A DNA stretch of 64,000 bases from positions 2,294,001 to 2,358,000 of the forward strand of contig OZ245058.1 of the NCBI GenBank assembly GCA_965224595.1, in the 5' to 3' direction. The stretch comes from Aliivibrio_A sp016764915. Lineage in GTDB: Bacteria; Pseudomonadota; Gammaproteobacteria; Enterobacterales; Vibrionaceae. Positions 17,725-26,304 of this stretch are shown here, one piece after another (positions within the stretch are counted from its first letter, which is position 1; each line of letters starts with the position of its first letter). Under the pieces are notes generated by a model. It saw only the letters and a program-made list of their open reading frames with translations. It did not search any database and had not been told where the DNA came from. A program made the translations under genes and the position numbers.

Positions 17725-19352
17725 CAGTGAGCTTTCTCCAAAGAACGGTTAACAATAATTAGCGGGATAAGCCCCACTAACACCAATAGAACAGCAGGCA
17801 AGGCTGCAAGCTCTAGCTGTTCATCTGAAGCGAAATTAAATACATAAGTGGCCAATGTTTCAAAATTAAATGGTCTTAATAATAGAGCTGCATTTAGCTC
17901 TTTCATCGATTCGATAAACACCAGTAATCCCGCAATCAAACAACCACGCCGCATTAAAGGAAGATGCACACGCCTAAGCATAGCTGGAATGCCGTAACCC
18001 ATAGTACGTGACGCCATATCTAACGAGGGGGAGATCTTATTTAGATTACTCTCAACTGAACCAATTGCGACTGCTGAAAATCGAACCACGAGGGCAAAGA
18101 TCAATGCAAACATAGAGCCTGAAAGTATCAACCCTACTTGGCCATAACCAAATTTTATCGTCAGATCATTGATAAAATGATCCATTGAAATAACAGGCAG
18201 CATCACCCCGATGGCCAATACCGTACCAGGGACTGCGTAACCTAATGATGATATTCTCATTGGCAAAACGGACAGTCGGTTACTACTAAAACGATGATAG
18301 AAATTCACCAGCAGTGCAATCACCACCGCTACGATAGCGGCAATGAACGAAGTAAAAAGACTGTTGATGGTGTACTGCATAAATTCATCAGTCCAGCTCT
18401 CACTAAAGTAATCAAATGCATACCAGCAGAGCTGAATGAGCGGAAAGATAAAGGCAAAACCTACTATTAACCAACACCAAGAGAGTGCTAGCCACTTTTT
18501 CCAGCTGACAAGATGATAACGAAGATCTTCATTAGTGGAGAACTGAGTTTGAAACAGTTTCTGTTTTCTTCGACTGTAACGCTCAGAGCTGATCAGTAGA
18601 AAAATAACAATCAACATCAATGCTGAAATTTTAGCCGCCGCATTTAAATTAGAATAACCAAGCCACGTATCGTATACCGCAGTAGTAAGAGTGTTCACAG
18701 AGAAGTAACTGACGGTACCGAAATCGCCTAACGCTTCCATTGCCACTAATGAGAGTCCAACCGCAATTGAGGGCCTTGCTAATGGCAGGGAAATACGTTT
18801 AAAACTCTGCCAAGGAGAGCACCGTAGTAACCTTGCAGATTGCAGCAAACTGATGTTTTGCTCCATAAATGCAGCTCGAGCTAAAAGGTAGACATAAGGG
18901 TACAGAACCAGAGAGAGTACAGTTATTGCACCCGTTAATGTTCGTATATCTGGAAACCAATACTCATGAATCGACTGCCAACCAAACAGTTCACGTAAGA
19001 ATATTTGAATCGGCCCCGCATAATCTAACCAGTCGGTATAGATGTAACCAACAATATACGCTGGCATAGCAAGGGGTAGCACCAGCGCCCACTGTAGAAT
19101 TGCTGCAGATGGAAGACGACACATAGCCATCAACCATGCTGTCGGTAACCCTAAAAGAAGAGAGAGTAAAACAACGCCACCAACCAGTAAAATCGTATTT
19201 AAAATATAGGTAGGCATAACAGTATTCATCAGATGTAGAAATACATCATCTGACTTACCGGTACTGGTATAGAAGATGGCTAGAACGGGTAAAACCAGTA
19301 AGATGGATAGAACCCAACTACTGGTTTTAATTAATAGGATTTTTTCTTTCAT
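17724..19352 (-). CDS. fbpB: Ferric iron ABC transporter, permease
   Basis: 542 residues, about 12 membrane segments. It is a fused double permease: two copies of the binding-protein-dependent transport domain with EAA-like loops (EALGDFGTVSYF in the first half, ESMKELNAALLLRPF in the second). Such fused permeases typify FbpB/SfuB. It lies between fbpA and fbpC, with a strong hairpin separating it from fbpA. Confidence 0.93.
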   Translation of the reverse strand: MKEKILLIKTSSWVLSILLVLPVLAIFYTSTGKSDDVFLHLMNTVMPTYILNTILLVGGVVLLSLLLGLPTAWLMAMCRLPSAAILQWALVLPLAMPAYIVGYIYTDWLDYAGPIQIFLRELFGWQSIHEYWFPDIRTLTGAITVLSLVLYPYVYLLARAAFMEQNISLLQSARLLRCSPWQSFKRISLPLARPSIAVGLSLVAMEALGDFGTVSYFSVNTLTTAVYDTWLGYSNLNAAAKISALMLIVIFLLISSERYSRRKQKLFQTQFSTNEDLRYHLVSWKKWLALSWCWLIVGFAFIFPLIQLCWYAFDYFSESWTDEFMQYTINSLFTSFIAAIVAVVIALLVNFYHRFSSNRLSVLPMRISSLGYAVPGTVLAIGVMLPVISMDHFINDLTIKFGYGQVGLILSGSMFALIFALVVRFSAVAIGSVESNLNKISPSLDMASRTMGYGIPAMLRRVHLPLMRRGCLIAGLLVFIESMKELNAALLLRPFNFETLATYVFNFASDEQLELAALPAVLLVLVGLIPLIIVNRSLEKAH

Positions 19353-19377
19353 ACCTAAACAGCTAGGCCTTATTGAT

Positions 19378-19407
19378 AAGAATATAGGGTATTATCCCTA
19401 TATTCTT
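19378..19407 (-). promoter_or_regulatory. Stem-loop between fbpA and fbpB
   Basis: A perfect 12-bp inverted repeat, AAGAATATAGGG and CCCTATATTCTT, separated by six bases. It is not followed by a T run, so it is more likely an mRNA-stabilising or partially attenuating hairpin than a full terminator. It would raise the abundant binding-protein message relative to the permease message, as is common in ABC operons. Confidence 0.65.
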
Positions 19408-19430
19408 AACTTATGCCACTAGGAAAAAGC

Positions 19431-20444
19431 TTAAAGATCAAATTTCACTTCATCAAGAAGTTTAATTGCTTTGGTATGGTTATCAGCAATAGTTTCTAGC
19501 GCTAACGTATCCGCTTTAAAGTCACCCCAAGAAGCCACTAACTCTGAGCGTTTCACACCCTCTTTTACCGGGTATTCGTAGTTAACATCTGCATACATCT
19601 TTTGTGCTGTATCTGCTGTTAAAAACTCCATTAGCTTCTTCGCGTTATCTTTATTTGGTGCATATTTGGCCATCGCCATACCGCTGACATTAACGTGAGT
19701 TCCTTCGGCACTTTGGCCTGGGAAGTTAATGTATACGGATTCAGCCCAAGCAACTTGTTTTGGGTTATTAACCATTTTACCTAAGTAGTAGCTGTTACCC
19801 AGAGCGATATCACATAAACCTTCTTTAACGGCTTTAACTTGTGCACGATCATTACCTTGTGGCTTACGAGCTAAGTTTGCTTTCACGCCTTCAAGCCAAG
19901 TTTTTGCTGCTGCTTCGCCATTGTTGGCAATCATAGAAGCCACAAGAGAGACATTGTATGGGTGCTTACCTGAACGAGTACAAATTTTGCCTTTCCATTC
20001 AGGATTAGCTAAATCTGCATAGCTAAAATCAGCAGCAAGACGACCAACACGGTCGCGTGAAGAGTAAACATTACGAGTACGCAGTGTCAGCGCAACCCAC
20101 TTGTCATCACTATCACGGTATTGAGCAGGAACATTTGCGTCGATAATTTCACTGTCTACCGCTTGAACAAGATCTTTGTTTGCTAGATTGGCAAGACGGC
20201 TGATATCCGTGGTTAGGATAACGTCAGCTGGGCTTAATTTGCCCTCTTGCGCCAATTTTTCAGATAGACCTTTTTTTGCAAATTTTACGTTAACTTGAAT
20301 ACCAGTCTCATCGGTAAATTTTTTAAATATTGGCTCAACAAGAAAAGGTTGACGATATGAGTAAACATTTACCTCTTCAGCAGCCATAGCAGAAGGAGCC
20401 AAAGTAGCAGCAATTAAGGCAGACAACGATAATACTTTTTTCAT
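19431..20444 (-). CDS. fbpA: Ferric iron ABC transporter, periplasmic binding protein
   Basis: 337 residues. The mature start follows a clear signal peptide (MKKVLSLSALIAATLAPSAM, cleavage near AMA-AEE). NVYSYRQPFLVEPIFKKFTDETGIQVNVKFAKKGL, the Tyr-rich NSYYLGKM segment and the overall length fit the FutA/FbpA class of Fe3+-binding proteins that bind iron through tyrosines. The ATG at 20444 follows AGGAC; an upstream in-frame ATG at 20519 would put extra residues before the signal peptide. First gene of the fbpABC operon. Confidence 0.93.
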   Translation of the reverse strand: MKKVLSLSALIAATLAPSAMAAEEVNVYSYRQPFLVEPIFKKFTDETGIQVNVKFAKKGLSEKLAQEGKLSPADVILTTDISRLANLANKDLVQAVDSEIIDANVPAQYRDSDDKWVALTLRTRNVYSSRDRVGRLAADFSYADLANPEWKGKICTRSGKHPYNVSLVASMIANNGEAAAKTWLEGVKANLARKPQGNDRAQVKAVKEGLCDIALGNSYYLGKMVNNPKQVAWAESVYINFPGQSAEGTHVNVSGMAMAKYAPNKDNAKKLMEFLTADTAQKMYADVNYEYPVKEGVKRSELVASWGDFKADTLALETIADNHTKAIKLLDEVKFDL

Positions 20445-20524
20445 GTTAAGTCCTGTAATGTAAATACTAATACGAATATATCTCAGTACCATTATTATAC
20501 AAAATAATAATTGAATCACAACTG

Positions 20525-20556
20525 TTTATCATTGTTAGATGTAACAAAATGATAAA
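20525..20556 (-). promoter_or_regulatory. Candidate operator upstream of fbpA
   Basis: Inverted arms TTTATCATT and AATGATAAA are separated by 14 bases, 80-110 bases upstream of the fbpA ATG. The arm sequence recalls Fur half-sites (GATAAT/ATTATC), and Fur control of fbp genes is established in related bacteria. The spacing is not that of a single 19-bp Fur box, so this is tentative. Confidence 0.35.
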
Positions 20557-20599
20557 TAGATTAATTGTGCATAGTACTCCATTAGTATTCATTATAAAT

Positions 20600-20629
20600 A
20601 AAAAAGCCCCTGCATCATGAAGGGCTTTT
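20600..20629 (-). terminator. amtB terminator
   Basis: AAAAAGCCC and GGGCTTTT form a stem about 20 bases after the amtB stop, with the T run on the minus strand. Confidence 0.85.
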
Positions 20630-20649
20630 CCATAGTGTTAGGCTAGTCT

Positions 20650-21879
20650 CTATTTAGCACTTACAAACTCAGGGTAAGCTTCTACTCCACAGTCATGAAG
20701 ATCCATGCCTTCAAGCTCTTCATCACCCGTAACACGAATACCTATGGTGGCCTTCAACAGTGCCCAGACGGCAACGCTAGCTGAAAATACCCAGACAAAG
20801 ATAACAATCGCACCGAAAAGTTGAGTAGTAAAAGCTGCACTTTCGTTGCTGAATGGTACAACCATCAGACCAAATAAACCACAAACACCATGAACTGAGA
20901 TAGCGCCTACCGGATCATCTATTTTTATTTTATCAAGAGAGATAATGCTAAATACAACGAGCGCTCCAGCCAGTAAACCTATAGTGACAGCGCCAACGGG
21001 TGATGGTGACAAAGGATCTGCTGTGATAGCAACAAGACCTGCAAGTGCTCCGTTAAGGACCATGGTTAAATCTGATTTCCCCCATGTGAGCTTACATACC
21101 GCTAACGATGCAATTGCACCTGCAGCTGCAGCTGCATTGGTATTTAGAAAAATTTGACCAACAGCAGTCGCATTTTCAAAATCAGAGACCATTAACTGTG
21201 AACCACCATTGAAGCCAAACCAGCCAAACCAAAGAATAAACGTTCCTAATGTAGCCAGTGGCATGTTTGAACCTGGAATTGGGTATATTTCGCCCTTTTT
21301 ACCGTATTTACCTTTACGAGCACCAAGCAGTAATACACCTGCTAGTGCAGCGGCTGCGCCAGCCATATGAACAATACCAGAGCCTGCAAAATCACTAAAA
21401 CCAGCTTCAGATAAGAAACCGCCACCCCATGTCCAATAACCTTCAATTGGATAGATAAATGCAGTGAGTACTACTGAAAATGCTAAAAATGCCCACAACT
21501 TCATTCGCTCTGCAACCGCTCCAGATACCACCGACATCGCCGTTGCGACAAAGACTACCTGAAAGAAGAAATCTGATTCAAGTGAGTGGTCCGCACCTTC
21601 AGCTTGCGAGCCTATCAACGCGCCAATCGAAGGGATAAAACCGCCTTCACTATTGTCTATATACATAATGTTATAACCCACTAACAAGAATGTAGTACAA
21701 GCAATGGCATACAAGACAATATTTTTTGTTAATATTTCAGTGGTATTCTTCGAGCGAACTAATCCAGCTTCTAGCATGGCGAATCCTGCTGCCATCCACA
21801 TAACCAGAGCGCCTGAAATTAAGAAGAAAAAAGTGTCTAGTGCATACCTGAGTTCGGTTACTGTTGTTGATAATTCCAT
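20650..21879 (-). CDS. amtB: Ammonium transporter
   Basis: 409 residues, about 11 membrane segments. The Amt signatures are visible: FDFAGSGIVHMAGAAAALAG (pore His), FILWFGWFGFNGGSQL and the later SVHGVCGLFG (second pore His). It conducts ammonium/ammonia across the inner membrane. It sits 28 bases downstream of glnK in the usual glnK-amtB operon, and GlnK normally plugs the channel under nitrogen excess. Confidence 0.96.
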   Translation of the reverse strand: MELSTTVTELRYALDTFFFLISGALVMWMAAGFAMLEAGLVRSKNTTEILTKNIVLYAIACTTFLLVGYNIMYIDNSEGGFIPSIGALIGSQAEGADHSLESDFFFQVVFVATAMSVVSGAVAERMKLWAFLAFSVVLTAFIYPIEGYWTWGGGFLSEAGFSDFAGSGIVHMAGAAAALAGVLLLGARKGKYGKKGEIYPIPGSNMPLATLGTFILWFGWFGFNGGSQLMVSDFENATAVGQIFLNTNAAAAAGAIASLAVCKLTWGKSDLTMVLNGALAGLVAITADPLSPSPVGAVTIGLLAGALVVFSIISLDKIKIDDPVGAISVHGVCGLFGLMVVPFSNESAAFTTQLFGAIVIFVWVFSASVAVWALLKATIGIRVTGDEELEGMDLHDCGVEAYPEFVSAK

Positions 21880-21907
21880 AATATTTACCTCGTTCCCTGA
21901 ATGTTAC

Positions 21908-22246
21908 TTAAAGTGCTTCGTTGTCCATCTCGCCAGTACGAATTCGTACTGCTTGCTGAAGATCATAAACAAACACTTTTCCATCGCCGATTTTTCCGGT
22001 GTGCGCCGCTTTAGAAATAGCGTCAATAATTTGATCAACATTTTCATCTTGAGTCGCAATCTCTAATTTTACTTTAGGTAAGAAATCGACTTGATACTCA
22101 GCCCCTCTATACAGCTCTGTATGTCCCTTCTGTCGACCAAAACCTTTAACTTCTGAAACAGTCATGCCATCAACACCGACGTCATGCAGCGCCTCACGTA
22201 CATCATCCAATTTAAACGGCTTAATAATCGCGTTAATAATTTTCAT
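21908..22246 (-). CDS. glnK: Nitrogen regulatory PII protein GlnK
   Basis: 112 residues. The T-loop GHTELYRGAEYQVDFLPK carries the uridylylated Tyr51 position, and the second PII signature is TGKIGDGKVFVYDL. It senses ATP/ADP, 2-oxoglutarate and glutamine status and regulates AmtB. GlnB and GlnK are hard to separate by sequence; linkage to amtB and the sigma-54-type promoter favour GlnK. AGGGAG precedes the ATG. Confidence 0.93.
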   Translation of the reverse strand: MKIINAIIKPFKLDDVREALHDVGVDGMTVSEVKGFGRQKGHTELYRGAEYQVDFLPKVKLEIATQDENVDQIIDAISKAAHTGKIGDGKVFVYDLQQAVRIRTGEMDNEAL

Positions 22247-22285
22247 TTTATGCTCCCTGCTAATTAATCTATCTAGATCTTACCT

Positions 22286-22301
22286 ATCAAGCTACGTGCC
22301 A
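22286..22301 (-). promoter_or_regulatory. Sigma-54 promoter of glnK-amtB
   Basis: The minus strand reads TGGCACGTAGCTTGAT. The -24 element TGGCACG is perfect and the -12 element is TTGA rather than TTGC, with the correct ten-base GG-to-G(C) spacing. Transcription would begin about 30 bases before the glnK ATG. NtrC-dependent control under nitrogen limitation is expected. Confidence 0.7.
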
Positions 22302-22353
22302 GTTATTTAAATACAACAAAAACAAATAGATAGAAATTATATTTATGATAAAC

Positions 22354-22385
22354 AAAAAAAACCGCACCATTACGGTGCGGCTTTT
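22354..22385 (-). terminator. yacL terminator
   Basis: CCGCACC and GGTGCGG pair around ATTAC and are followed by a long T run on the minus strand, about 50 bases after the yacL stop. Confidence 0.88.
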
Positions 22386-22433
22386 CACTGATATAATGCA
22401 CAATAGCCATCTGTGCACTAAAAAGAAACGGAG

Positions 22434-22802
22434 CTAAAATCGAGTAATAAACGCTTTCCAACTTTCAATCATCTGTTCAAAATCTTCCAAACCACAGCTA
22501 GAGATACTCTCTTCATTATAGAAATCTATTCCATCTTCAAACTCTTCATCACTTTGGTGCAATACACTGTTCTCTTGCACTATTGCTTCTTCTGCCGATA
22601 GGACAAGTGTCATCTCATTACCGATTAACGTCCACTCATTAGCACTATGTTTCAACAATTTAATCTGAACAAAAAGTGTCTCTATGACCTCAAAGTCCTT
22701 ACCTACTTCCTCTAACAACCAACGTCCTAAGGCTTCATGCCCCATTGAGAAGTTGGCATGATAAGTTCCTTCTAAGGTGTTTTTTTTAAAATCAAAATCC
22801 AT
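22434..22802 (-). CDS. yacL: YacL (UPF0231) family protein
   Basis: 122 residues, acidic, soluble. SMGHEALGRWLLEEVGK and the C-terminal DFYNEESISSCGLEDFEQMIESW match the UPF0231/YacL family of unknown function. In Enterobacteriaceae yacL directly follows acnB. Here acnB is at 58064-60661 in the same orientation, and the prophage accounts for the whole gap. Confidence 0.92.
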   Translation of the reverse strand: MDFDFKKNTLEGTYHANFSMGHEALGRWLLEEVGKDFEVIETLFVQIKLLKHSANEWTLIGNEMTLVLSAEEAIVQENSVLHQSDEEFEDGIDFYNEESISSCGLEDFEQMIESWKAFITRF

Positions 22803-22896
22803 CGTCGTCTCACTCTTTTCGTTCTAATCTAATCATACAGCGTCCATTTTGATTATTTGATTCATTTTTGCAACTTGTTAATTTCTTTTGCACAAA

Positions 22897-22915
22897 AAAA
22901 AGCCCTCATAGGAGG
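22897..22915. other. attL core (19 bp)
   Basis: AAAAAGCCCTCATAGGAGG, identical to 58018-58036. It lies 95 bases upstream of yacL. In the uninterrupted chromosome this sequence plus the GCTT beyond the other copy forms the hairpin AAGCCCTC/GAGGGCTT, the acnB terminator, so the phage targets a terminator stem. Confidence 0.88.
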
Positions 22916-23220
22916 CATTTAAAACAAATCTAACATACTGTTTTAAATAAAAAACACCTAAACACCTGCCACTTTATGACCGTTATCGAAAAGCCGCTTC
23001 CCATAAGCGGCTTCATTTTTATTCTAATTTCAGCTTATCTTGTACATAGACGTGATCATATATCTCGGTTATCGCTTAAGATAATGTGATTGAGTAAACC
23101 TTCAGAGTTTTGGGATAATGTTGAAGCGGAGCGAGCGTCCACAAATAGATATAAGGCAGTTATAGGTAATACGAAAAAGGTGGCGTAGGGCTGATTTCTC
23201 CGTCATTTACACGATTTTAA
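22916..23220. other. Noncoding prophage end between attL and flank B'
   Basis: About 300 bases without a gene. The only clear element is the hairpin AAGCCGCTT/AAGCGGCTT (22991-23013) followed by TTCATTTTTATT, a plus-strand terminator. The segment is absent next to flank B of block 1. It probably contains the attP arm-type sites of the integrase, but I see no convincing repeated arm motif. Confidence 0.5.
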
Positions 23221-23395
23221 CTAATTGATTAATAATCTATTTGTTAAAATTATCGCCACGAATTGACCACATGCTGTTAAAAAGCAACAAAAAGCCACGC
23301 ACATAATCTTATGTGTGTGGCTTTTTTATTAAACTAATTCGTGTTTGGGGCAATGATGTTTGAGCACTCTTATCGTGCTTTTGGACAGTGTTAAC
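23221..23395. repeat. Flank B' of accessory block 2 (inverted copy of 4957-5131)
   Basis: It shares with the reverse complement of 4957-5131 the terminator hairpin (here 23289-23327), AATTAGTTTAATAAAAAAGC, TGTGGTCAATT and GTGGCGAT. It marks the attL-proximal border of the cargo. Confidence 0.85.
23289..23327. terminator. Hairpin terminator in flank B'
   Basis: AAAAAGCCACGCACATAA and TTATGTGTGTGGCTTTTT form a stem of about 17 bp with A/T runs on both sides, so it can work in both directions. It ends transcription of the cargo operon before the attachment site. Confidence 0.82.
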
Positions 23396-23485
23396 TTTGA
23401 CGTCATTTAAAGACTTCCAAGTTCTTCTTAGCTTTTGCACTTGAGCATAGAGCAACTCATCTTTAGTTGGGTTTTGGTGTCGGAT
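23309..23485 (-). pseudogene. Headless reading frame at the end of block 2
   Basis: An open frame of about 58 codons without a start codon, containing TKDELLYAQVQKLRRTWKSL and ending at 23309 inside the terminator hairpin. Its last ~20 residues (TVQKHDKSAQTSLPQTRISL) resemble the frame ending at 5022 (NVQKYDKNGQTPLPKKTHKL) in block 1. This looks like the conserved 3' end of one gene with unrelated DNA joined upstream in each block. The basic, helical sequence is not identifiable. Confidence 0.35.
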
Positions 23486-23504
23486 TTAATTGCTTTTTGG
23501 TTTT

Positions 23505-24347
23505 TTACATTCGAGTAATATCAGAATCCCAATCCCAATTAGGCTCACTGTTAAATTCACATTTATACAAACATTCCAGCCTAAAATAAGTTAACCACCA
23601 TTGGTGCTTATAACGATAGATACTATTAACAGCTAAATATCCTGCAAAGGTTATATGAAAATTTATATCTATTGAAATAGGTTTACATCTTTCAACATCG
23701 TATTTCGTATAAGAAATTGGGACTTTTAAAAATTTTCTATAATAGTAAAAAGTATGAAAAAATGCACCTAGATCTTCAACTTTCACTTCAAATTTAGAAA
23801 TCCACTGTGATTTATCGATTTTAACATTTTTCGGTATGCCCTTTGGCCGTTGCTTCAATAGCCTGACAGGTAAAGCATAAACATTTTTTAAAGCACCTGC
23901 ATTATCGAACTTAAATATAACATACACATCTGGTAACTCCCCTTGAGTCAATTTAGCGCTACCTTTTTTACCACCTTTTGGGGCCGTCGACTTAATCTCA
24001 ATTAAACAGTTATTATATTCAAAATCCCACCCTCGATGATTTGGCTCTATATCGTTTGTATCTAAGGCATCAAAAAATCCATTAAATAAAATTTCGCCAA
24101 TTACACCACGGAATTTCCCTTCTTTATTGACTGGTTTTATCGGCTGCCAGGGGATAGCTTTATTTTCTGATATAACAAGTCGGATTATATTTTTAAATGA
24201 CACTCGAGAGTCTCGTGCAACTACAGAAATATCCGTTGTTTTGTTAAATAACGCCAAAACCTTTGAATCATAATCCTGGGGCTCCCTAAAATCAGTCCTT
24301 ATTAAAGAAGGATCACGTAATAACTGCTGTGTTAATTTTGAATTCAA
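23505..24347 (-). CDS. Putative PD-(D/E)XK nuclease, restriction-endonuclease-like
   Basis: 280 residues, no named family. The segment GVIGEILFNGFFDALDTND...NHRGWDFEYNNCLIEIKST (about residues 80-120) has the E ... D-(11)-E-x-K layout of a restriction-endonuclease fold, with D in GWDFEY and E-I-K as the likely metal-binding residues. The C-terminus is rich in aromatic residues (YRYKHQWWLTYFRLECLYKC). Last gene of the cargo. No methyltransferase is nearby, so it is unlikely to be a classical restriction enzyme. Confidence 0.5.
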   Translation of the reverse strand: MNSKLTQQLLRDPSLIRTDFREPQDYDSKVLALFNKTTDISVVARDSRVSFKNIIRLVISENKAIPWQPIKPVNKEGKFRGVIGEILFNGFFDALDTNDIEPNHRGWDFEYNNCLIEIKSTAPKGGKKGSAKLTQGELPDVYVIFKFDNAGALKNVYALPVRLLKQRPKGIPKNVKIDKSQWISKFEVKVEDLGAFFHTFYYYRKFLKVPISYTKYDVERCKPISIDINFHITFAGYLAVNSIYRYKHQWWLTYFRLECLYKCEFNSEPNWDWDSDITRM

Positions 24348-24455
24348 TTAAATTTCCTTCATTTAAAGCTAGCGACTAACATAAGGTGTACCCCACTGTA
24401 CCTACAAGGCTCACCGAGAACCTTTATCAAAACAGCCGAGTGCAACGCGTCACCT

Positions 24456-25211
24456 TTATTTTTTGACCAACGTGCTATTTGTGTTGTGTATATAGATGAT
24501 TCCAGAAACACTATGGAATGTTGACTCTGACATAGAATTGGAGTAATCATCATCAAGCAACAATTCCTCCTTCGTAATTTCAAACAGATTAGAGCGAATC
24601 GTCTGAATCTCAACTGTAATCTGAAAATTTGCCGACAAACGACCAGCAAGCACAGAATTTGCGTGGCTAGAAACTTCTTTATGTAGCTTAGAAATAAACT
24701 GTACACCATCAGATTTTACGATGCTTTTGACATCATTCACATAGAATGTGAACGCACAAAAATCTAAATTCCCCTGATACTGAAGACTCTTCTCTATCAG
24801 TTCAATATTTCGGAGTAGATCTTTCTCTATCTCGTATTTAGCATTTTTATAAAGTGACTGATCACCTTTTAGCTTTAAAAAATTCTTTATTTCTACAATG
24901 CCAATAGTTTCTTCTAGCCCATTATTACGTTTATAAATCGTTATATCTACATTTCCGTTACGCTTGGTATTGTCACTTTTAGCATCCCAATTCTTGATGT
25001 TATTTACAACCGTCTTAGTCTGTTCCTCAGCTCTGATTACCAATGGAAATCTAGTACTAAACGATAATCCCGAAAGGGATTCACACACTTTTGTTGTGGT
25101 GAAATATTCTGGCTTAATCACCTCAAATGGTTCATCAACTAGCCTAAAATTAAGACTCCAAGTTTCAGATAATCCATTTTTTATTTGTTGTACCAATTTG
25201 GAAACTTCCAA
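24456..25211 (-). CDS. Hypothetical protein with nuclease-like D/ExK motif
   Basis: 251 residues, not recognised. NGNVDITIYKRNN..ETIGIVEIKNFLKLKG (about residues 84-115) has the D-(n)-E-x-K spacing seen in PD-(D/E)XK proteins, preceded by polar helices. It is 108 bases upstream of the second nuclease-like gene (23505-24347). The two may form a pair, but they do not overlap. Confidence 0.45.
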   Translation of the reverse strand: MEVSKLVQQIKNGLSETWSLNFRLVDEPFEVIKPEYFTTTKVCESLSGLSFSTRFPLVIRAEEQTKTVVNNIKNWDAKSDNTKRNGNVDITIYKRNNGLEETIGIVEIKNFLKLKGDQSLYKNAKYEIEKDLLRNIELIEKSLQYQGNLDFCAFTFYVNDVKSIVKSDGVQFISKLHKEVSSHANSVLAGRLSANFQITVEIQTIRSNLFEITKEELLLDDDYSNSMSESTFHSVSGIIYIHNTNSTLVKK

Positions 25212-25304
25212 TTTAACTCCTTGCTAATACGTGAGCCTAATATAGCGGACTAATTTCTCTACAATTGACATGATAACTTTGAAGAATATTCGTTAAGTAG
25301 CTTA

Positions 25305-26171
25305 TTATAAGGCTTGAATTTTCACTGTATAATCAATTAAGTTAGGCGACGCTACATACACAGGAATATCATTTTTGGCGCAATATCTAACAACCATTTT
25401 TTTGTGCACTTTTTTCATCTTACTACCAATTATTATTGCTGATACAGCTCCTTTAGTGTATGTAACTAAATCTCCATGTTTAGGATTGGACTTATTCGTA
25501 TTAGGATCAATTATATTTCTCAACTCTTCTTCATAGTCCCAACATGCGTGCTTTTGATAAAGACTTTCTAATGATGCCAATCTCACTAAGTAACCTTGAC
25601 CAACAGACAATTCATTTTTTTCGTAACAGTAATATTGAAACCCATTCATTACTGGAAGCATTGTTAAATCAAAATAGTTGATTTTTATTGGGTTTTGGTT
25701 GTATTCAATTGGATATAATTTAAATAATTCAGAGCTTTCCAAGTGGTCTCTGTCATATGCAATACATAGCCCTTTCATCCCATCTGAGTAATGAGACCAC
25801 ATCAGAGATGATTTTATATTCTTACTGAAGCTAGCTACAAACAAACTGCCATAATATTCAGGCAATGATATTTTTAACTTTTCTAAATTAAAAATTAAAA
25901 TATTACGAATTTTTTTTATCTGTTTATTTAATATATACTGTATAATATCGTCATTAGGTATAATGGAGAAATGCTGAGCATACTTTGTCAGAATACTAAC
26001 ATCATTTGTGTTTAACTCACTCCAATCGAGAGTTACTGGAAACTCAAAAGGGTCATTAAGTTTATCAACTGTGGAGTGCCAAATTTTAGCATTCAACACT
26101 TCGTTTATTGTGTTTTTATTCATTTCTCGATATCTAAAAACACACTTTTCTTCTAGCTCATTTAATGTCAT
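25305..26171 (-). CDS. DUF2971 family protein (second of two)
   Basis: 288 residues. It shows the DUF2971 pattern: an N-terminal VFRYREM ... IWHSTVDKLNDPFEF, then SFSKNIKSSLMWSHYSDGMKGLCIAYD (about 112-140) and the later WDYEEELRN. DUF2971 proteins occur often in phage and defence islands and have no firmly established activity; an ADP-ribosyltransferase-like core has been suggested for related folds. It lies next to another DUF2971 gene with little sequence identity to it, so they are separate acquisitions or an old duplication. Confidence 0.65.
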   Translation of the reverse strand: MTLNELEEKCVFRYREMNKNTINEVLNAKIWHSTVDKLNDPFEFPVTLDWSELNTNDVSILTKYAQHFSIIPNDDIIQYILNKQIKKIRNILIFNLEKLKISLPEYYGSLFVASFSKNIKSSLMWSHYSDGMKGLCIAYDRDHLESSELFKLYPIEYNQNPIKINYFDLTMLPVMNGFQYYCYEKNELSVGQGYLVRLASLESLYQKHACWDYEEELRNIIDPNTNKSNPKHGDLVTYTKGAVSAIIIGSKMKKVHKKMVVRYCAKNDIPVYVASPNLIDYTVKIQAL

Positions 26172-26304
26172 TTACTACTCAATATACTATTTATTAATTT
26201 CACAACACTGAACTAAGCGAACTAAGCGAACTGAAATAGTGGCATATAATATACATACAAACGCAACCCACCATCTTTGTTATGCTTAAGTGCCTGCTAG
26301 ACCA
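26172..26304 (-). other. Possible decayed attC between the two DUF2971 genes
   Basis: On the minus strand the gap contains GCATAACAAAGATGGTGGG, similar to an attC 5' box, but no GCGTTA-type 3' box follows. A tandem repeat of GTTCGCTTA lies further on. This could be the left half of an eroded attC; the evidence is weak. Confidence 0.25.

Noticed and set aside
24348..24455. Possible attC between the two nuclease-like genes (inverted ATAAAGGTG / ACACCTTAT)
   Set aside because: It lacks the TAACAA and GCGTTA boxes, and the arms pair over only about nine bases.
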